From: Diphasiastrum complanatum
Taxonomy: Eukaryota > Streptophyta > Lycopodiopsida > Lycopodiales > Lycopodiaceae
DNA length: 64,000 nucleotides
Reading direction: 5' to 3'
Assembly (NCBI GenBank): GCA_029204225.1
Contig: CM055100.1
Coordinates: 49,835,083 to 49,899,082, forward strand
Shown: one piece after another, positions 46,171 to 57,141 of the stretch
Position numbering within the stretch: the stretch's first letter is position 1
Layout: every line of letters begins with the position of its first letter
Position numbers and translations under genes: made by a program
Notes under the pieces: model-generated
The model's database searches: none
What the model saw: only the letters and a program-made list of their open reading frames with translations
What the model was told of the DNA's origin: nothing

Positions 46171-46975
46171 ATGACATTTGGGTCAAGGCCATGGGAGAGG
46201 AGATGGAGTCAATTGCTAAGCATAGCACATGGAACTTAGTGGAACCACCAGTTGGTAAGAAACCCATTGGTTGTGAATGGGTACATAGGACTAAGTACCA
46301 TGCAGATGGAAGTATAGCAAAGCACAAGGCTAGATTGGTTATCAAAGGGTATGCACAAAGTAAAGGCATTGACTATGAGGAGACCTTTGCGCCAGTATGT
46401 AAGTGGAATACTCTACGTCTACTTGTTGCTTTAGCTTCACATTTTGGTTGGCCTTTGCATCAGATGGATGTGAAATATGCTTTTCTAAATGGTGAGTTAG
46501 AAGAAGAGGTGTTCGTGGACCAACCTGAAGGCTTTGTAGCGAAAGGACAGGAGAATAAAGTATGTCGCTTGAAGAAAGCACTTTATGGTCTTAAACAGGC
46601 ACCATATGCGTGGTACAACAAGATATTGCTTTATCTACAACAGAAGCAAAGTATAAGGCAATGTGTAGTGCAACATTTAAGCTATATGGTTGAGGCAAAT
46701 CTTGGATGAAGTTGGCATGAAACAGGAAAATCCCACAACTATATATAGCGACAATCAGAGTGGCATTCAGCTAGCAAAGAATCCAGTGCTCTATGCGAGA
46801 ACCAAACACATTGAGATTTAATATCACTTTATACGGGAGAGGCTGTTGAGTCGTGAGATTCATGTTGTTCATTGTAGTACGGAAGAACAACTAGCTGATA
46901 TTTTCACTAAGCTACTTGTTAGAGAAAAGTTTGATAAGTTTAGATCAAAGCTTTCTGTACTTAAAGTCTGTTGAT
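46171..46975 (+). pseudogene. copia family G reverse transcriptase / RNase H, deleted
   Basis: WVKAMGEEMESIAKHSTWNLV, VGKKPIGCEWVHRTKY, DYEETFAPVCKWNTLR, HQMDVKYAFLNGELEEE, QPEGF and KKALYGLKQAPYAWYNKI form a clean first half of reverse transcriptase. After WYNKI the YVDD palm region and connection are lost and RNase H follows (LSTTEAKYKA, IYSDNQSGIQLAKNPV, RTKHIEI, EEQLADIFTK) with several stops. Without YVDD no activity is possible. Confidence 0.9.
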
Positions 46976-47031
46976 TTTAAAGCTAAGTATATAATTGTAT
47001 AAAAAAAGTAGACTCTACTTTAAGAAAGAGA

Positions 47032-47296
47032 GTTAGAATTAAGTAGAATCATTGTGTTATTGTACTCTATCAGTGGATAAGAATCAGTTGGCCTCACCAC
47101 GAGGCGAGTCAACGAGACATGTGTCTCGTCAACGGCAACCTGGGCCATGCATGGGTTGCCTGAATAAAGAACTATATGTATAGTGTATTTTCATTTTGAG
47201 AAATATAGTTGCTACGTGAGCTTGGTGTGGAGAATGTTTTCTGTCTATATTACTGTGTAGCATGATCTATGTTCCTATTCGAAGCAAACTCTAAGT
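47032..47296 (+). repeat. 3' LTR of family G
   Basis: Same LTR as 44236-44508 with a small deletion after TTGTACT and several point changes. It ends about 15 bases before the (CT)n tract at 47310. Confidence 0.88.
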
Positions 47297-47307
47297 GTCT
47301 GGTGGGG

Positions 47308-47309
<2 letters not shown>

Positions 47310-47395
<86 letters not shown>
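47310..47395. repeat. (CT)n microsatellite
   Basis: Perfect CT repeat at the junction between copia G and the satellite. Confidence 0.99.
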
Positions 47396-47398
<3 letters not shown>

Positions 47399-49247
47399 CC
47401 ACTCAAGCCTACATGGTAGGCCTATGAGCTTAGTTGGCTTGCCACACAAGCCTATGTCAAGTCTATGTGGCAGACTGCAACATGTCTGCATGGCAAACAT
47501 CAAGCCTATGTCATGCCTATATGACCTACCACGCAAGCCTATAATAAGCTTGTGTGGCTTGCCACATGGCAAGTCCCAAGCCTGTGTGGCAAGTCCCAAG
47601 CTTGCGTGATTTGTTTCATGACATGCCTATGTGGCAACTTGCAAGCCCCAGCTCTCTCTCTCTAGGTCCACTCGAGCCTACATGGCAAAGCTTGGTTGGC
47701 TTGCCACACAAGACTATGTGATAGCCTGCGACATGCTTGCATGGCAGACATTAGACCTTTGCCATGCCTATGTGGCCTACCACGCAAGCCTATGGTAGGC
47801 CTGTGTGGCTTGCCACATGGCAACTTTCGAGCCCACCTATATCTTTCTCTCTAGGTCCACTCAAGCCTACATTGGAGAGCTCGGTTGGCTTGCCATACAA
47901 GCCTATGGTAGGCCTACGTGGCTTGCCACATGGCAAACCTCAACCCTACATGATTTGCCATGTGGCAGACCTACGTGGCTTGTCATGTGGCAGTGTGTGA
48001 CAGGCTTGGCAGATAGCAAACCACATAGGCAGAGCCTAGTTGGCTTGTCAGCCTATGATGGGCCTACGTGGCTTGCCACGTGGCTAATCCCAAGCCTCCA
48101 TGATTTGCCACATGGCAGCCATACGTGACTTGCCATGTGGCAGCCTATGACAAGCTTGGTAGATAGCAGGCCTATGTGGTTGCTACACAAGCCTATGGCA
48201 GGCCTACGTGGCTTGCCACATGGCAGCTTTTGAGCCCCACCTCTTTCTCTTTCTAGGTCCACTCAGGCCTACGTGGCAAAGCCTAGTTGGCTTGCCACAC
48301 AAGCCTATGTTAGACCTACGTGGTTTTCCACGTGACAAACGCTAAGTTTGCAGAACTTTCCACGTGGTAGACCTACGTGGCTTTCCATGTGGTAGCCTAC
48401 GACGAGATTGGTAGATAGTAGATCTATGACATGCCTATATGGCCTGCTACACAAGCCTATGGTAGTCTTATGTGGCTTACAACATGAGAAGTACCAACCC
48501 TACATGGTTTTCCACGTGGCAGGCCTATGTGGCTTGCCACATGGTAGCTTGCAAGCTCCACATCTTTCTAAATTCTCTCTCTAGGTGCACTCAAGCCTAT
48601 GTGACAACCTGCAACATGCTTGCATGGCAGACATGAGGCCTATGCCATGCCTATGTGGTCTGCCATGCCTATGTGGTCTGCCTTGCAAGCCTGTGGTAGA
48701 GCTACCTGGCTTGTCACGTGCGAGCTCGATTGGCTTGCCGCACAAGCCTATTGTAGGCCTATGATAGGCTTGGTAGATAATAGGCCTGTGGCCTACTACA
48801 CAAGCATATGGTAGGCTATGTGGCAAGCCACACAAGCCTATGGTAGGCCATGTGGCAAGCCACACAAGCCTATGGTAGGCCTACATGGTTTTCCACATGG
48901 CAGGCCTACGTGGCTTGCCATGTGGCAACTTTCGAGCCCCAATTCTCTCTTTCTCTATGTCCACTCAGGCCTACGTAATAGAGCCCGGTTGGCTTGCCAC
49001 ACAAGCCTATGTTAGAACTATATGGTTTTGCCATGTGGCAAAACCCCAAGTTTGCATGACTTGCTATGGGGTACGCTTACATGGCTTCCCACATGGCAAT
49101 CTGCAACAGGCTCGGTAGATAGCAGACTTATGACATGCCTATATGCCCTACTACACAAGCCTATGGTAGTCCTATGTGGCTTTCATGTGACAAGTCCTAA
49201 GACTAAATGGTTTTACACGTGGCTTGCCATGAGACAACTTTCGAGCC

Positions 49248-49250
<3 letters not shown>
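47396..49250. repeat. higher-order satellite with GCCACGTGGC cores
   Basis: About 1.85 kb of diverged tandem repeats. The basic phrase is CAAGCCTATGGTAGGCCTA, CGTGGCTTGCCACRTGGCA, with variants. Superimposed is a longer unit that restarts with a CTCTCTCTAGGTCCACTCA-type phrase at about 47396, 47655, 47847, 48246, 48572 and 48946. The unit length varies from about 190 to 400 bases. The phrase is full of near-palindromes around CACGTG. The open frames here arise from the repeat and are not genes. Confidence 0.9.

Positions 49251-49333
<83 letters not shown>
49251..49333. repeat. (CT)n microsatellite
   Basis: Perfect TC/CT repeat. It replaces the short CTCTCTCT phrase of the satellite unit and is followed directly by copia I gag. 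Confidence 0.99.
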
Positions 49334-49335
<2 letters not shown>

Positions 49336-50160
49336 CGAACTCACAGAGATACAGCCTCCAGAGGGAGACCCAAAGAGAGCTGAGTGGATCAGAAAAAGAT
49401 GAACGTGCAATGGCGATCATCGTTTCATCCATTAATGAAGAAATATTCATGCAGATTGAAGACTGTGAGAGCAGCCATGAAGCATGGAAAGACTAAAGTA
49501 GAAGTACGAAGTGAGGACTGCCGCTTCGGTGATGCATCTTCATAATCAGCTGCAATCTATGCGATGGGATAGCAACCAGTTGGATCAGCATGTTGAGAAG
49601 ATCATAACGATCTTCGCTCAACTCGCTGCATCAGGGCAGGAACACCAGGTCCCAGCACCACAACAGCTGATGTACTTCATGAAATCCCTACCTGTGTCCT
49701 ATCAGCCGTTGAGAATGCTCATATTGAACCTACCATATATGACATTTGAGAGAGCAATCAGTCTTGTCGCTGATAATAGACTGATAGGGAGACTGATGAG
49801 GGATGAAGGAGAAGGAAGCAGTGACCAGGAGAAGGCCCTTTTCACAAAGGGAAAGAAGAAAAACGAATTCGGACCCAGATTCGACAAGGCGAATACAAAG
49901 TCTTCGAGCAAAGGCAATGACAACCAACAAACATCCTCCTGTGATCATTGTCACAAGCCGAGACACGCAACCAACAAATGCTGGTTTAACCCCACAATAC
50001 CTTGCATGCACTGCAAGAAGAAAGAACACTCTACATATGATTGCAAATTCAACCCAAAAAGAAAAAACAAAATTGACAAGACGAATGTTGCAGAGTCGTC
50101 AAAGGCAAAGTGCCATATATTTGTCTCAGGATCCTGTTTTCCATTCAAAGACAAAACATA
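49334..50160 (+). pseudogene. Ty1/copia family I gag
   Basis: Plus strand from about 49340 (IQPPEGDPKRAEWI), with one stop at 49496 after SHEAWKD, then open to 50130. Features: AMAIIVSSINEEIF, SVMHLHNQLQSMRW, PVSYQPLRMLILNLP. Two intact CCHC knuckles: CDHCHKPRHATNKC and CMHCKKKEHSTYDC at 49940-50045. The sequence then jumps to RNase H at about 50130. Double knuckles are unusual beside the single knuckles of families A and E. Confidence 0.88.
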
Positions 50161-50340
50161 TACCTCTGAAGTATCATCATATTCGAGACTTGATCTCGAA
50201 AGGAGAGCTCAAGGTTCAGTACATAAAATCTAAAGACATGATTGCTGATTTGCTCACGAAGCCGCTCGACAAACCATTCTTCGCAAGACAAAGAAAAACA
50301 ATTGAATTAAATATACAAAGTTGCAAGGTTCAAGAGGGAG
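50130..50340 (+). pseudogene. copia family I RNase H C-terminus
   Basis: DPVFHSKTKHIPLKYHHIRD, KVQYIKSKDMIADLLTKPL and CKVQEGV are the last residues of copia pol. Protease, integrase and reverse transcriptase are deleted between gag and here, so the element is a gag plus RNase-H-tail derivative. The polypurine tract TTCAAGAGGGAG ends at 50340. Confidence 0.9.
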
Positions 50341-50960
50341 TGTCAGAAATTGTGAACTCCTGCAACTTTGTCGCGAAGATGACGAAGCGAAACAAAGCGA
50401 AGGGCAAACATACCCCGAAGATCGAAAGAAAAGTATTCGAGATTCGGCCCAACGACCAGGTGACGAAACACACTAGAGGAAGACACGAAACGAAAGAAAA
50501 CAATTTGCGCTGCCAACTAGCAGCTCGATGAGCGTGGTGTATTGTACTTCACGCTCAGTTGAAAGAGACAATGATAAAGAGAATAACTAATTAGTTAAAT
50601 AGCATTAATTTGTCTTGTAATTCTCTGATTAACTATCTTGTAAACTCCACACAGTGGAGATAAATACGCATTTTTGATCAACACAAAATAGAGACGATGT
50701 AGAGAATGAAAAGAATAGAAGAGAGAAAAGTTGTGCATGAAAGTCTGCCAACGAGCATAACATAGCGATTGAGATGAGCGTCAGACAGCCAACGAGCGAG
50801 ACACTGACCAACTCACTGAAAAACGCAAAAATAGGAAATACAAATGTTCTCTTCTCCACCTCATTGTTCGTGTTGTCTTCTTGATTGATTCTCTCATCAT
50901 CTATGATCTGTAGTCACTTGCTTAGGATTCTGAAAAGAGAAACACAACAAAATTTCTAGA
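50341..50960 (+). repeat. 3' LTR of copia family I
   Basis: Begins TGTCAGAAATTGTG after the purine tract and ends near AAATTTCTAGACG, which mirrors the start apart from a G in place of the last A. The satellite resumes directly after it (CGTGGTAGAGCC). No 5' LTR is present; the 5' side is the (CT)n tract. Confidence 0.75.
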
Positions 50961-51191
50961 CGTGGTAGAGCCTGGTTGGTTCGCCACGCAAGCTATGGTA
51001 TGCCTATGTGGTTTTGCCACATGGCAACCCCAAGTCTGCATAATTTGCCATGTGACTGACCTACGTGTCTTGCCATGTGGCAGCCTGCGACAAGCTTGTC
51101 AGATAGCAGGCCTATGACATGCATATGTGGCCTGCTACACAAGCCTATGGTAAGCCTATGTGGCTTGCCACGTGGCAAACCCCAAGCCTGC
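50955..51191. repeat. satellite, distal part
   Basis: Resumes the 47396-49250 satellite (CACGCAAGC, TATGGTATGCCTATGTGG, CTTGCCACGTGGCAAACCCC) on the other side of copia I. Confidence 0.9.
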
Positions 51192-51290
51192 AATGACAGG
51201 CCACAATGGGATGACAGGCCACAATGGGATGACCTCCAACGGCATGACCCCAATGACAGGCCACAATGGGATGACCTCCAACGGCATTCG
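51192..51290. repeat. minisatellite GACAGGCCACAATGGGAT
   Basis: Unit of 18 bases, in part alternating with a GACCTCCAACGGCAT unit; about three copies of each form. Confidence 0.88.
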
Positions 51291-51820
51291 ATCTATGATT
51301 TGTGGGGGGAAGTTGTTTTCTTAAGGGAGCTCCTTTTTTATTTTGCACCCCCTTCCCTCCCTTGGAAAAAATAAAAAAGCGATTTGTTTGCACGATAGCA
51401 AACACATCTGGACAATTATTTGGTTATTGCAACGATACGCGGAGTTTTCAAGGAACAACAAGACTTCGGATATTTGATTCCATGACGACATCAATTGTTG
51501 TTATATGTGGATTTGTTAGTACAAAATCTCACATACATTTATTGAGTAATATTGGTTGTAGATATTACTGATGCGTCACGGACGATAAATAGCTTGGTAT
51601 GCTCCACAAAACTCAATCTTGTATCCATAGTAATGCATCTTTCACACGTTTTTCATAGTAATTATGTGGCTTTACATGTATTCTACACATAGAATGGCTT
51701 TACATGTTTTCTTCGCATAAATAGTAGCGAATCTTTTGAAATTTGCACTGCATGTGATTATAAACCACATTAAAATTTTGAAATTCAGAGCATGGTCTTC
51801 TGAAATGTACAGACATTCTC
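51291..51820. other. unassigned stretch
   Basis: No recognised gene or repeat end. Confidence 0.4.
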
Positions 51821-52028
51821 ACACATACACATACATGTACACGTTCTTGCACATGCGCACACATGTACACATTCACATGCACCACATACATGTACACATG
51901 CACACATGCGTGCAAACTCTCACTCATACATACACATACACATGTATAGATTCACACATCCATACATACATATACACACACACCTATGCACATGCTCTCA
52001 CACACTCTTTCACATACATACATGTATA
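51821..52028. repeat. cryptic CA/TACA-rich tract, left half
   Basis: Degenerate ACACAT/ACATGTACAC repeats of alternating purine-pyrimidine type. The tract continues at 52815 beyond the solo LTR. Confidence 0.85.
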
Positions 52029-52809
52029 TGTGAAATTTCAGAGGAATGGACTCAATTTGATCTACAAATGATCAATAAGAGTGATTGGAAGCTTGGAATC
52101 AAAACTAGCATCCAAATCTAGCTTCTACTTGACAATTTCTATATATCCAAGCAAAAACCATCAAAAATAATGATCCAAAGGCTTCACACGTGGGAAGTGC
52201 AGCCATTTTATGGCCTTCTAACAGCAAATAAGTTTACTTAAGAAATCCTAGGCATTCATCCACAAAGAACTTGCCTAAGAGAGTGAAAACACCAAGATTG
52301 CTCCCAAATCAATGTTGCCTCCAAATGGATCTCACATGGATGATATACAAAATCTTCATAATCTCTCTCTAAGACATCTCCAACACGTGTGAGACAGCTC
52401 ATAGTGCTTATCCATATCCACTTTGGCAAAGATTTCACTAATTTGCCACATCATCATTGGTGGCTAGTGTTAACCTTCTAGATTCCTACAATCTAGGAGA
52501 TAACTCCTACAATTTAGGAGATTTGACATTTGACTCAAATGAAATCTATATACAATGGATATGAACTTTATACTTGACATGCCACTAGAATGGTGCCAAG
52601 TGGCATAATACTACTATACTAGTTTTTGGCCAATTTAACCACTAGTTTTCCAATTAAATGAGATGTACAACCTATATGATCTATCTAAATGACTTAGGCA
52701 TAGATTTCACACATGTGGGAACAAGCTCCATACATGTCTAATGATGATAGGCACAAGTCATTATGGTATTTATAAGATTTGATCAAGTTAGCTTTTGTCA
52801 ATTTTAACA
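52029..52809 (-). repeat. solo LTR of copia family A-like element
   Basis: Matches the family A LTR (2441-3099) over most of its length on the minus strand (TGTTAAAATTGAC...TGAAATTTCACA), with a diverged insert at 52570-52800. It is bounded by the 5-bp target duplication GTATA (52024-52028 and 52810-52814). No internal element sequence is present, as expected from LTR-LTR recombination. Confidence 0.88.
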
Positions 52810-52814
52810 GTATA

Positions 52815-53005
52815 CACTAGGCTACATCCATTCATACATGCATATGTGCACACATACCTACACTCCATAACATACATAGATACACATACACACACAAACA
52901 CATACATACAGACATATACACACATGCCCACATATATGCACCGATTTACGCACTCTCACAAATACACACACATATATATGCACTCAAGTACATACACACA
53001 CATAC
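52815..53005. repeat. cryptic CA/TACA-rich tract, right half
   Basis: Continues the ACACATAC-type tract interrupted by the solo LTR. Confidence 0.85.
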
Positions 53006-53118
53006 ATCGGCCACCCGTCAACAACTATCGGCTTTCCTCCTAAACCATCGGCTGTCATCCAAATCATCGGTCGTCACCCAGATCGTCGGCTTCCCATCAA
53101 CAACCGGCATACCCACTA

Positions 53119-53150
<32 letters not shown>
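53006..53150. repeat. ATCGGC minisatellite and (CA)n
   Basis: Four units of about 20 bases that start ATCGGCT or ATCGGTC (53006-53110), followed by a perfect (CA)15 at 53121-53150. Confidence 0.85.
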
Positions 53151-53152
<2 letters not shown>

Positions 53153-53279
53153 CAGCAAAGTGTGCCCGCCAAAGGCAGACATATTAAGATACAGCCAAAA
53201 TTAGTTCATCTATTCTTTGGTGGGTGGTGTTTTGGATGGATTGTGGAGGGGGGTGTGAAAAGAGGTGGGTGGTATTTTA

Positions 53280-54010
53280 CGACAGCAAACAACCGTAATG
53301 GACCGTAAATGACGTAATGGGCCGCAAACAATCGTAAACGACTGCAAATGACTATAATGGACCGTAATAGACTGTAGTAATGGGCTGCATACGACTGCAT
53401 ATGGCCTCCTTTGCGGTCGTTTGGACTGCATACGAATGGAGGGCTGAAGGGAGCGCCGAAGGGAGGGGCCGCATAATACTGCAAAAGGACCGCATACGAT
53501 CGCAAACGACCACATAGGACCGCATACGAATGGAGGGCCAAAGGGAGGGGTCGCAAAGGACCGCATAGTACCGCAAATGACCGTAATGGACCGCAAACAA
53601 CCGTAATGGGCCACATACGACCGCAAACGACCTCCTTCGCGGTATTTTGGGACTGCATACGAATGGAGGGCCAAAGGGAGGGGCCATTTGCGGTCTATTG
53701 GGGTCGTTTGCAATCCTTTGAGACTGCATAGGACAACATACGACCCCATAGGACCGCAAAGAAGGGGAGGGCTGAAGGGAGGGCTGAAGGGAGGGGCCGC
53801 ATACAACCGCATACGATCGCAAATGACCTCCTTTGCCGTCCTTTGGGACCACATAGGATCGCAAAGGAGGGGAGGGCTGAATGGAGGGCCGAAGGAACGA
53901 CCTCGAATGACCGCATAGGACCGTAATGGACCGTGTCATGGGATGTGTTGTGGACGCTGAGCTCCTCAACAGACCGCAATGGTCCTAATGCGGTCATGAT
54001 GCGGTCCTAA
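53280..54010. repeat. 10-bp minisatellite array (CCGCATACGA-type)
   Basis: Runs of 10-base units such as CCGCATAGTA, CCGCAAATGA, CCGTAATGGA, CCGCAAACAA, CCACATACGA. They alternate with a longer phrase, TGCATACGAATGGAGGGC and AAGGGAGGGGCCGC, that recurs at about 53420, 53525, 53655 and as variants at 53760 and 53865. The six-frame proteins (FAVVCGPLRS repeats) are produced by the array. No gene. Confidence 0.92.
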
Positions 54011-54140
54011 TGCGGGGTGTGTCGGGAACGGAAGGTTGCCCGAAGTCAAATGCAAACCGAAGTCGAATGGCAGGCCAACTTCCAATGTGGCCATGGTTAG
54101 GTGCAGAGCTACCATGAGATTATATTACTGACTAAAAGAA

Positions 54141-55178
<1,038 letters not shown>

Positions 55179-55200
55179 GGATATCGGTTCAGCACGCGCA
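55179..55200. repeat. GATATCGGTTCAGCACGCGC module (single)
   Basis: One end-type module of the foldback family described at 56067 and 58532. Confidence 0.6.
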
Positions 55201-55229
55201 CAGATCATTTGGATATCCTTCAGCCATGG

Positions 55230-56066
55230 CGAGTCGCGTGGCGTGCCCCTTGGCCTAGGAGGCGATGGTGGAGGACGAGGTGGTGGTGGATTTCCCTGGT
55301 GGCCTCTTTGCATTGGGACATCTCTAGGATGAATCCTGTTAAAAGAGTCACAATTCTAGCTTGACCAATTTTGGTCATATTGCTTGTAAATTGTATTATG
55401 GTCATGTTGTGGCTTGTCACACGTGCCAAATAGCATAGGATACTCTTTGTAAGTCTCATTCCTAACCTAGCATAGGAGTGTCGCCTTTGGAATGAGTCCA
55501 AATAGTGTTTGTATAGGCTAGAGAAATTCTAGGATCTAAAAATAGCATGTTTTACATTGTTTTTGGATCTCAAGATCTTGACCCCAAGTTAGGGTGAATC
55601 CAATGACCTATTAGGGTAGATGTTAGGGGTAGGGTATGATAAGTTTAGAGGTGCCCTAATATGCTCAGATTCGAGCTTGAGAAGTATAAATGTATGATGA
55701 GATTTCCATCCAAATATCAAGAAAAATCGAGTTTTTTCACTTCTATCATCATTGTCTTTTGGTGGCGAGTTCTAGCTATTGGATGTGAGTGTTCTTATGC
55801 ATTAATTGCTTGGTTTGGAACGTACTAAATCTGTTTACAGGTCTGAGAAGCTTGTTGTACTTTACATTGGTTCATTTGATCAAATCTATGCGCCTAATGT
55901 GGAGTTAAATGCCAAATTTGCTAGTTTTGATAACTAGTCTTGATTCTAGCTCATAGTTTGGATCTAGATCTTTGATTTGTGCATCCTCCATCACTTTTAG
56001 GATTAATGGGAATTCATTTTGCGATAAAATTTTGTGTTGTTTGCTTCGTGCGAGCCGTTTGCAGAC
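55230..56066. other. unassigned stretch
   Basis: 55240-55320 can be read on the plus strand as a glycine-rich piece, but without context. The rest shows nothing recognisable. Confidence 0.35.
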
Positions 56067-56237
56067 CCAATATCGGATCAGCGCGTGCGTAGAAAGTCAT
56101 CAGCTGCAGAATGTAGGTCAGGCGCGCCGAACCGATATCAGACTAAAAAGTTGAAAACTAGGTGATAGCGGATGGGCGCGCGAGAGTTTGGAACAGGAAT
56201 ATCATGATTGGGTCGGGCGCGCTGAACAGGTATTGCA
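56067..56237. repeat. foldback element copy 1 (AATATCGGATCAGCGCG ends)
   Basis: Left end CAATATCGGATCAGCGCGTG; right end GCGCGCTGAACAGGTATTGC, its inverted form; a third module GGCGCGCCGAACCGATATC at 56120-56138 inside. Shares GCTGCAGAATGTAGGTC and GGATGGGCGCGCG with copy 2 at 58532. Confidence 0.8.
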
Positions 56238-56332
56238 CATCCTTCGGTATATTCAGAACATTGAAATGTTAATTTGGAACCACCACAAATGGAAGACGTG
56301 CATAAGAGTCCCGTAATGTACGGGATGAGCAA

Positions 56333-57000
56333 ATGAGGGATGATAGCACTGGTATTGAGTGCACGAGAAATGCATTGCGAAAGAGGGGTTTTGCTACTCC
56401 AGAAGAAGTGCATATAAATCCCTCCTACGGAATGCCAAAAATGGAGTCAAGATGTGAGCAGATAAAGAGGCTTGCACGACGAGGAAGTGCCAGAAGAAGA
56501 ATAATGAATGAGAATATGCCAGACATGAGAATATGTTCAACCACTACAAGTGTTACGCCGAAGCAGATACGAAGCAACCCCTCTTATACAACGCCTGATG
56601 TGGAATCAAGGTCGAAAAAGAGGAGAAAACTTGCTCGTTGACGACAAGCGAAGCATAGGGTTCTCAAATCACTATTTCATATAGAAAGTAGGACAATGGC
56701 AATGGGCAATGTGGTGGACCTGGTTCAAGAAGTCTCGCCCGTAGAAACACTTCTACTTTTCAAATAACACCTTCAATTGGTTCTGAGGTCAACGTTGGAA
56801 TATCAAAAACAAGAGTGCAGTCTACAACGACAATGGTGACACTAGAGCAAATTCGATATCATTCTTCCTACAAAACGAATCCAGGTCGAAAAAGAGAAGA
56901 AGACTTTTATGTCGACGACAAGCGAAGCATAAGGTTCTCAGATCACTATTTCATCTAGAAGGGCAATGGAAATGGATATTGGTGTAAGAAGCGCAAATCC
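56333..57000 (+). pseudogene. Helitron N-terminal repeat region
   Basis: The plus frame 56333-56641 contains PEEVHINPSY..P.MESRC and, 60 codons later, PKQIRSNPSYTTPDVESRSK, each followed by a basic RRKLARRR.AR-type stretch. A third copy (LEQIRYHSSYKTN..RKRRRLLCRRQAKHK) lies at 56835-56940. Basic RKRR..RR repeats of this sort are found ahead of the Rep domain in plant Helitron proteins. Stops separate the copies. The DNA at 56640-56690 repeats at 56910-56960. Confidence 0.5.
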
Positions 57001-57141
57001 TTGACCATACTCTTCAAAGAGGAAGAAGTGTTGCGTAGAATGTTTAAAGTTGCTCGCTCCGGGAAAACTGCCACGTATCATGATTTTGGAGAGATGAGAT
57101 TTACATGTTCATCTTGTTTAGCCTTAAAATGAAAAACTGAA

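Larger units (their letters stand above)
44236..47296 (+). mobile_element. Ty1/copia family G, internally deleted, short LTRs
   Basis: Two direct LTRs of about 270 bases (44236-44508 and 47032-47296), both with GGCAACCTGGGCCATGCATG and ATAGTTGCTAC.TGAGCT. A primer site lies at 44509-44520 and a purine tract AAGAAAGAGAG at 47022-47032. The inside keeps a long leader, part of gag, the first half of reverse transcriptase and a decayed RNase H; protease and integrase are deleted. The LTRs differ by two small deletions and several substitutions. A perfect target duplication is not visible. Confidence 0.9.

Noticed and set aside
44231-47301. Target duplication for copia G
   Set aside because: CCTGA on the left and TCTGG on the right do not match; not claimed.
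47396-49250. CRISPR-like array or coding repeats
   Set aside because: Units are diverged, without constant repeats and unique spacers, and the surroundings are a plant genome; it is a satellite.
53206-53997. Overlapping minus-strand frames of 100-214 codons with AVVCGPLRSF repeats
   Set aside because: Three frames are open at once because of the 10-bp minisatellite; no conserved domain.
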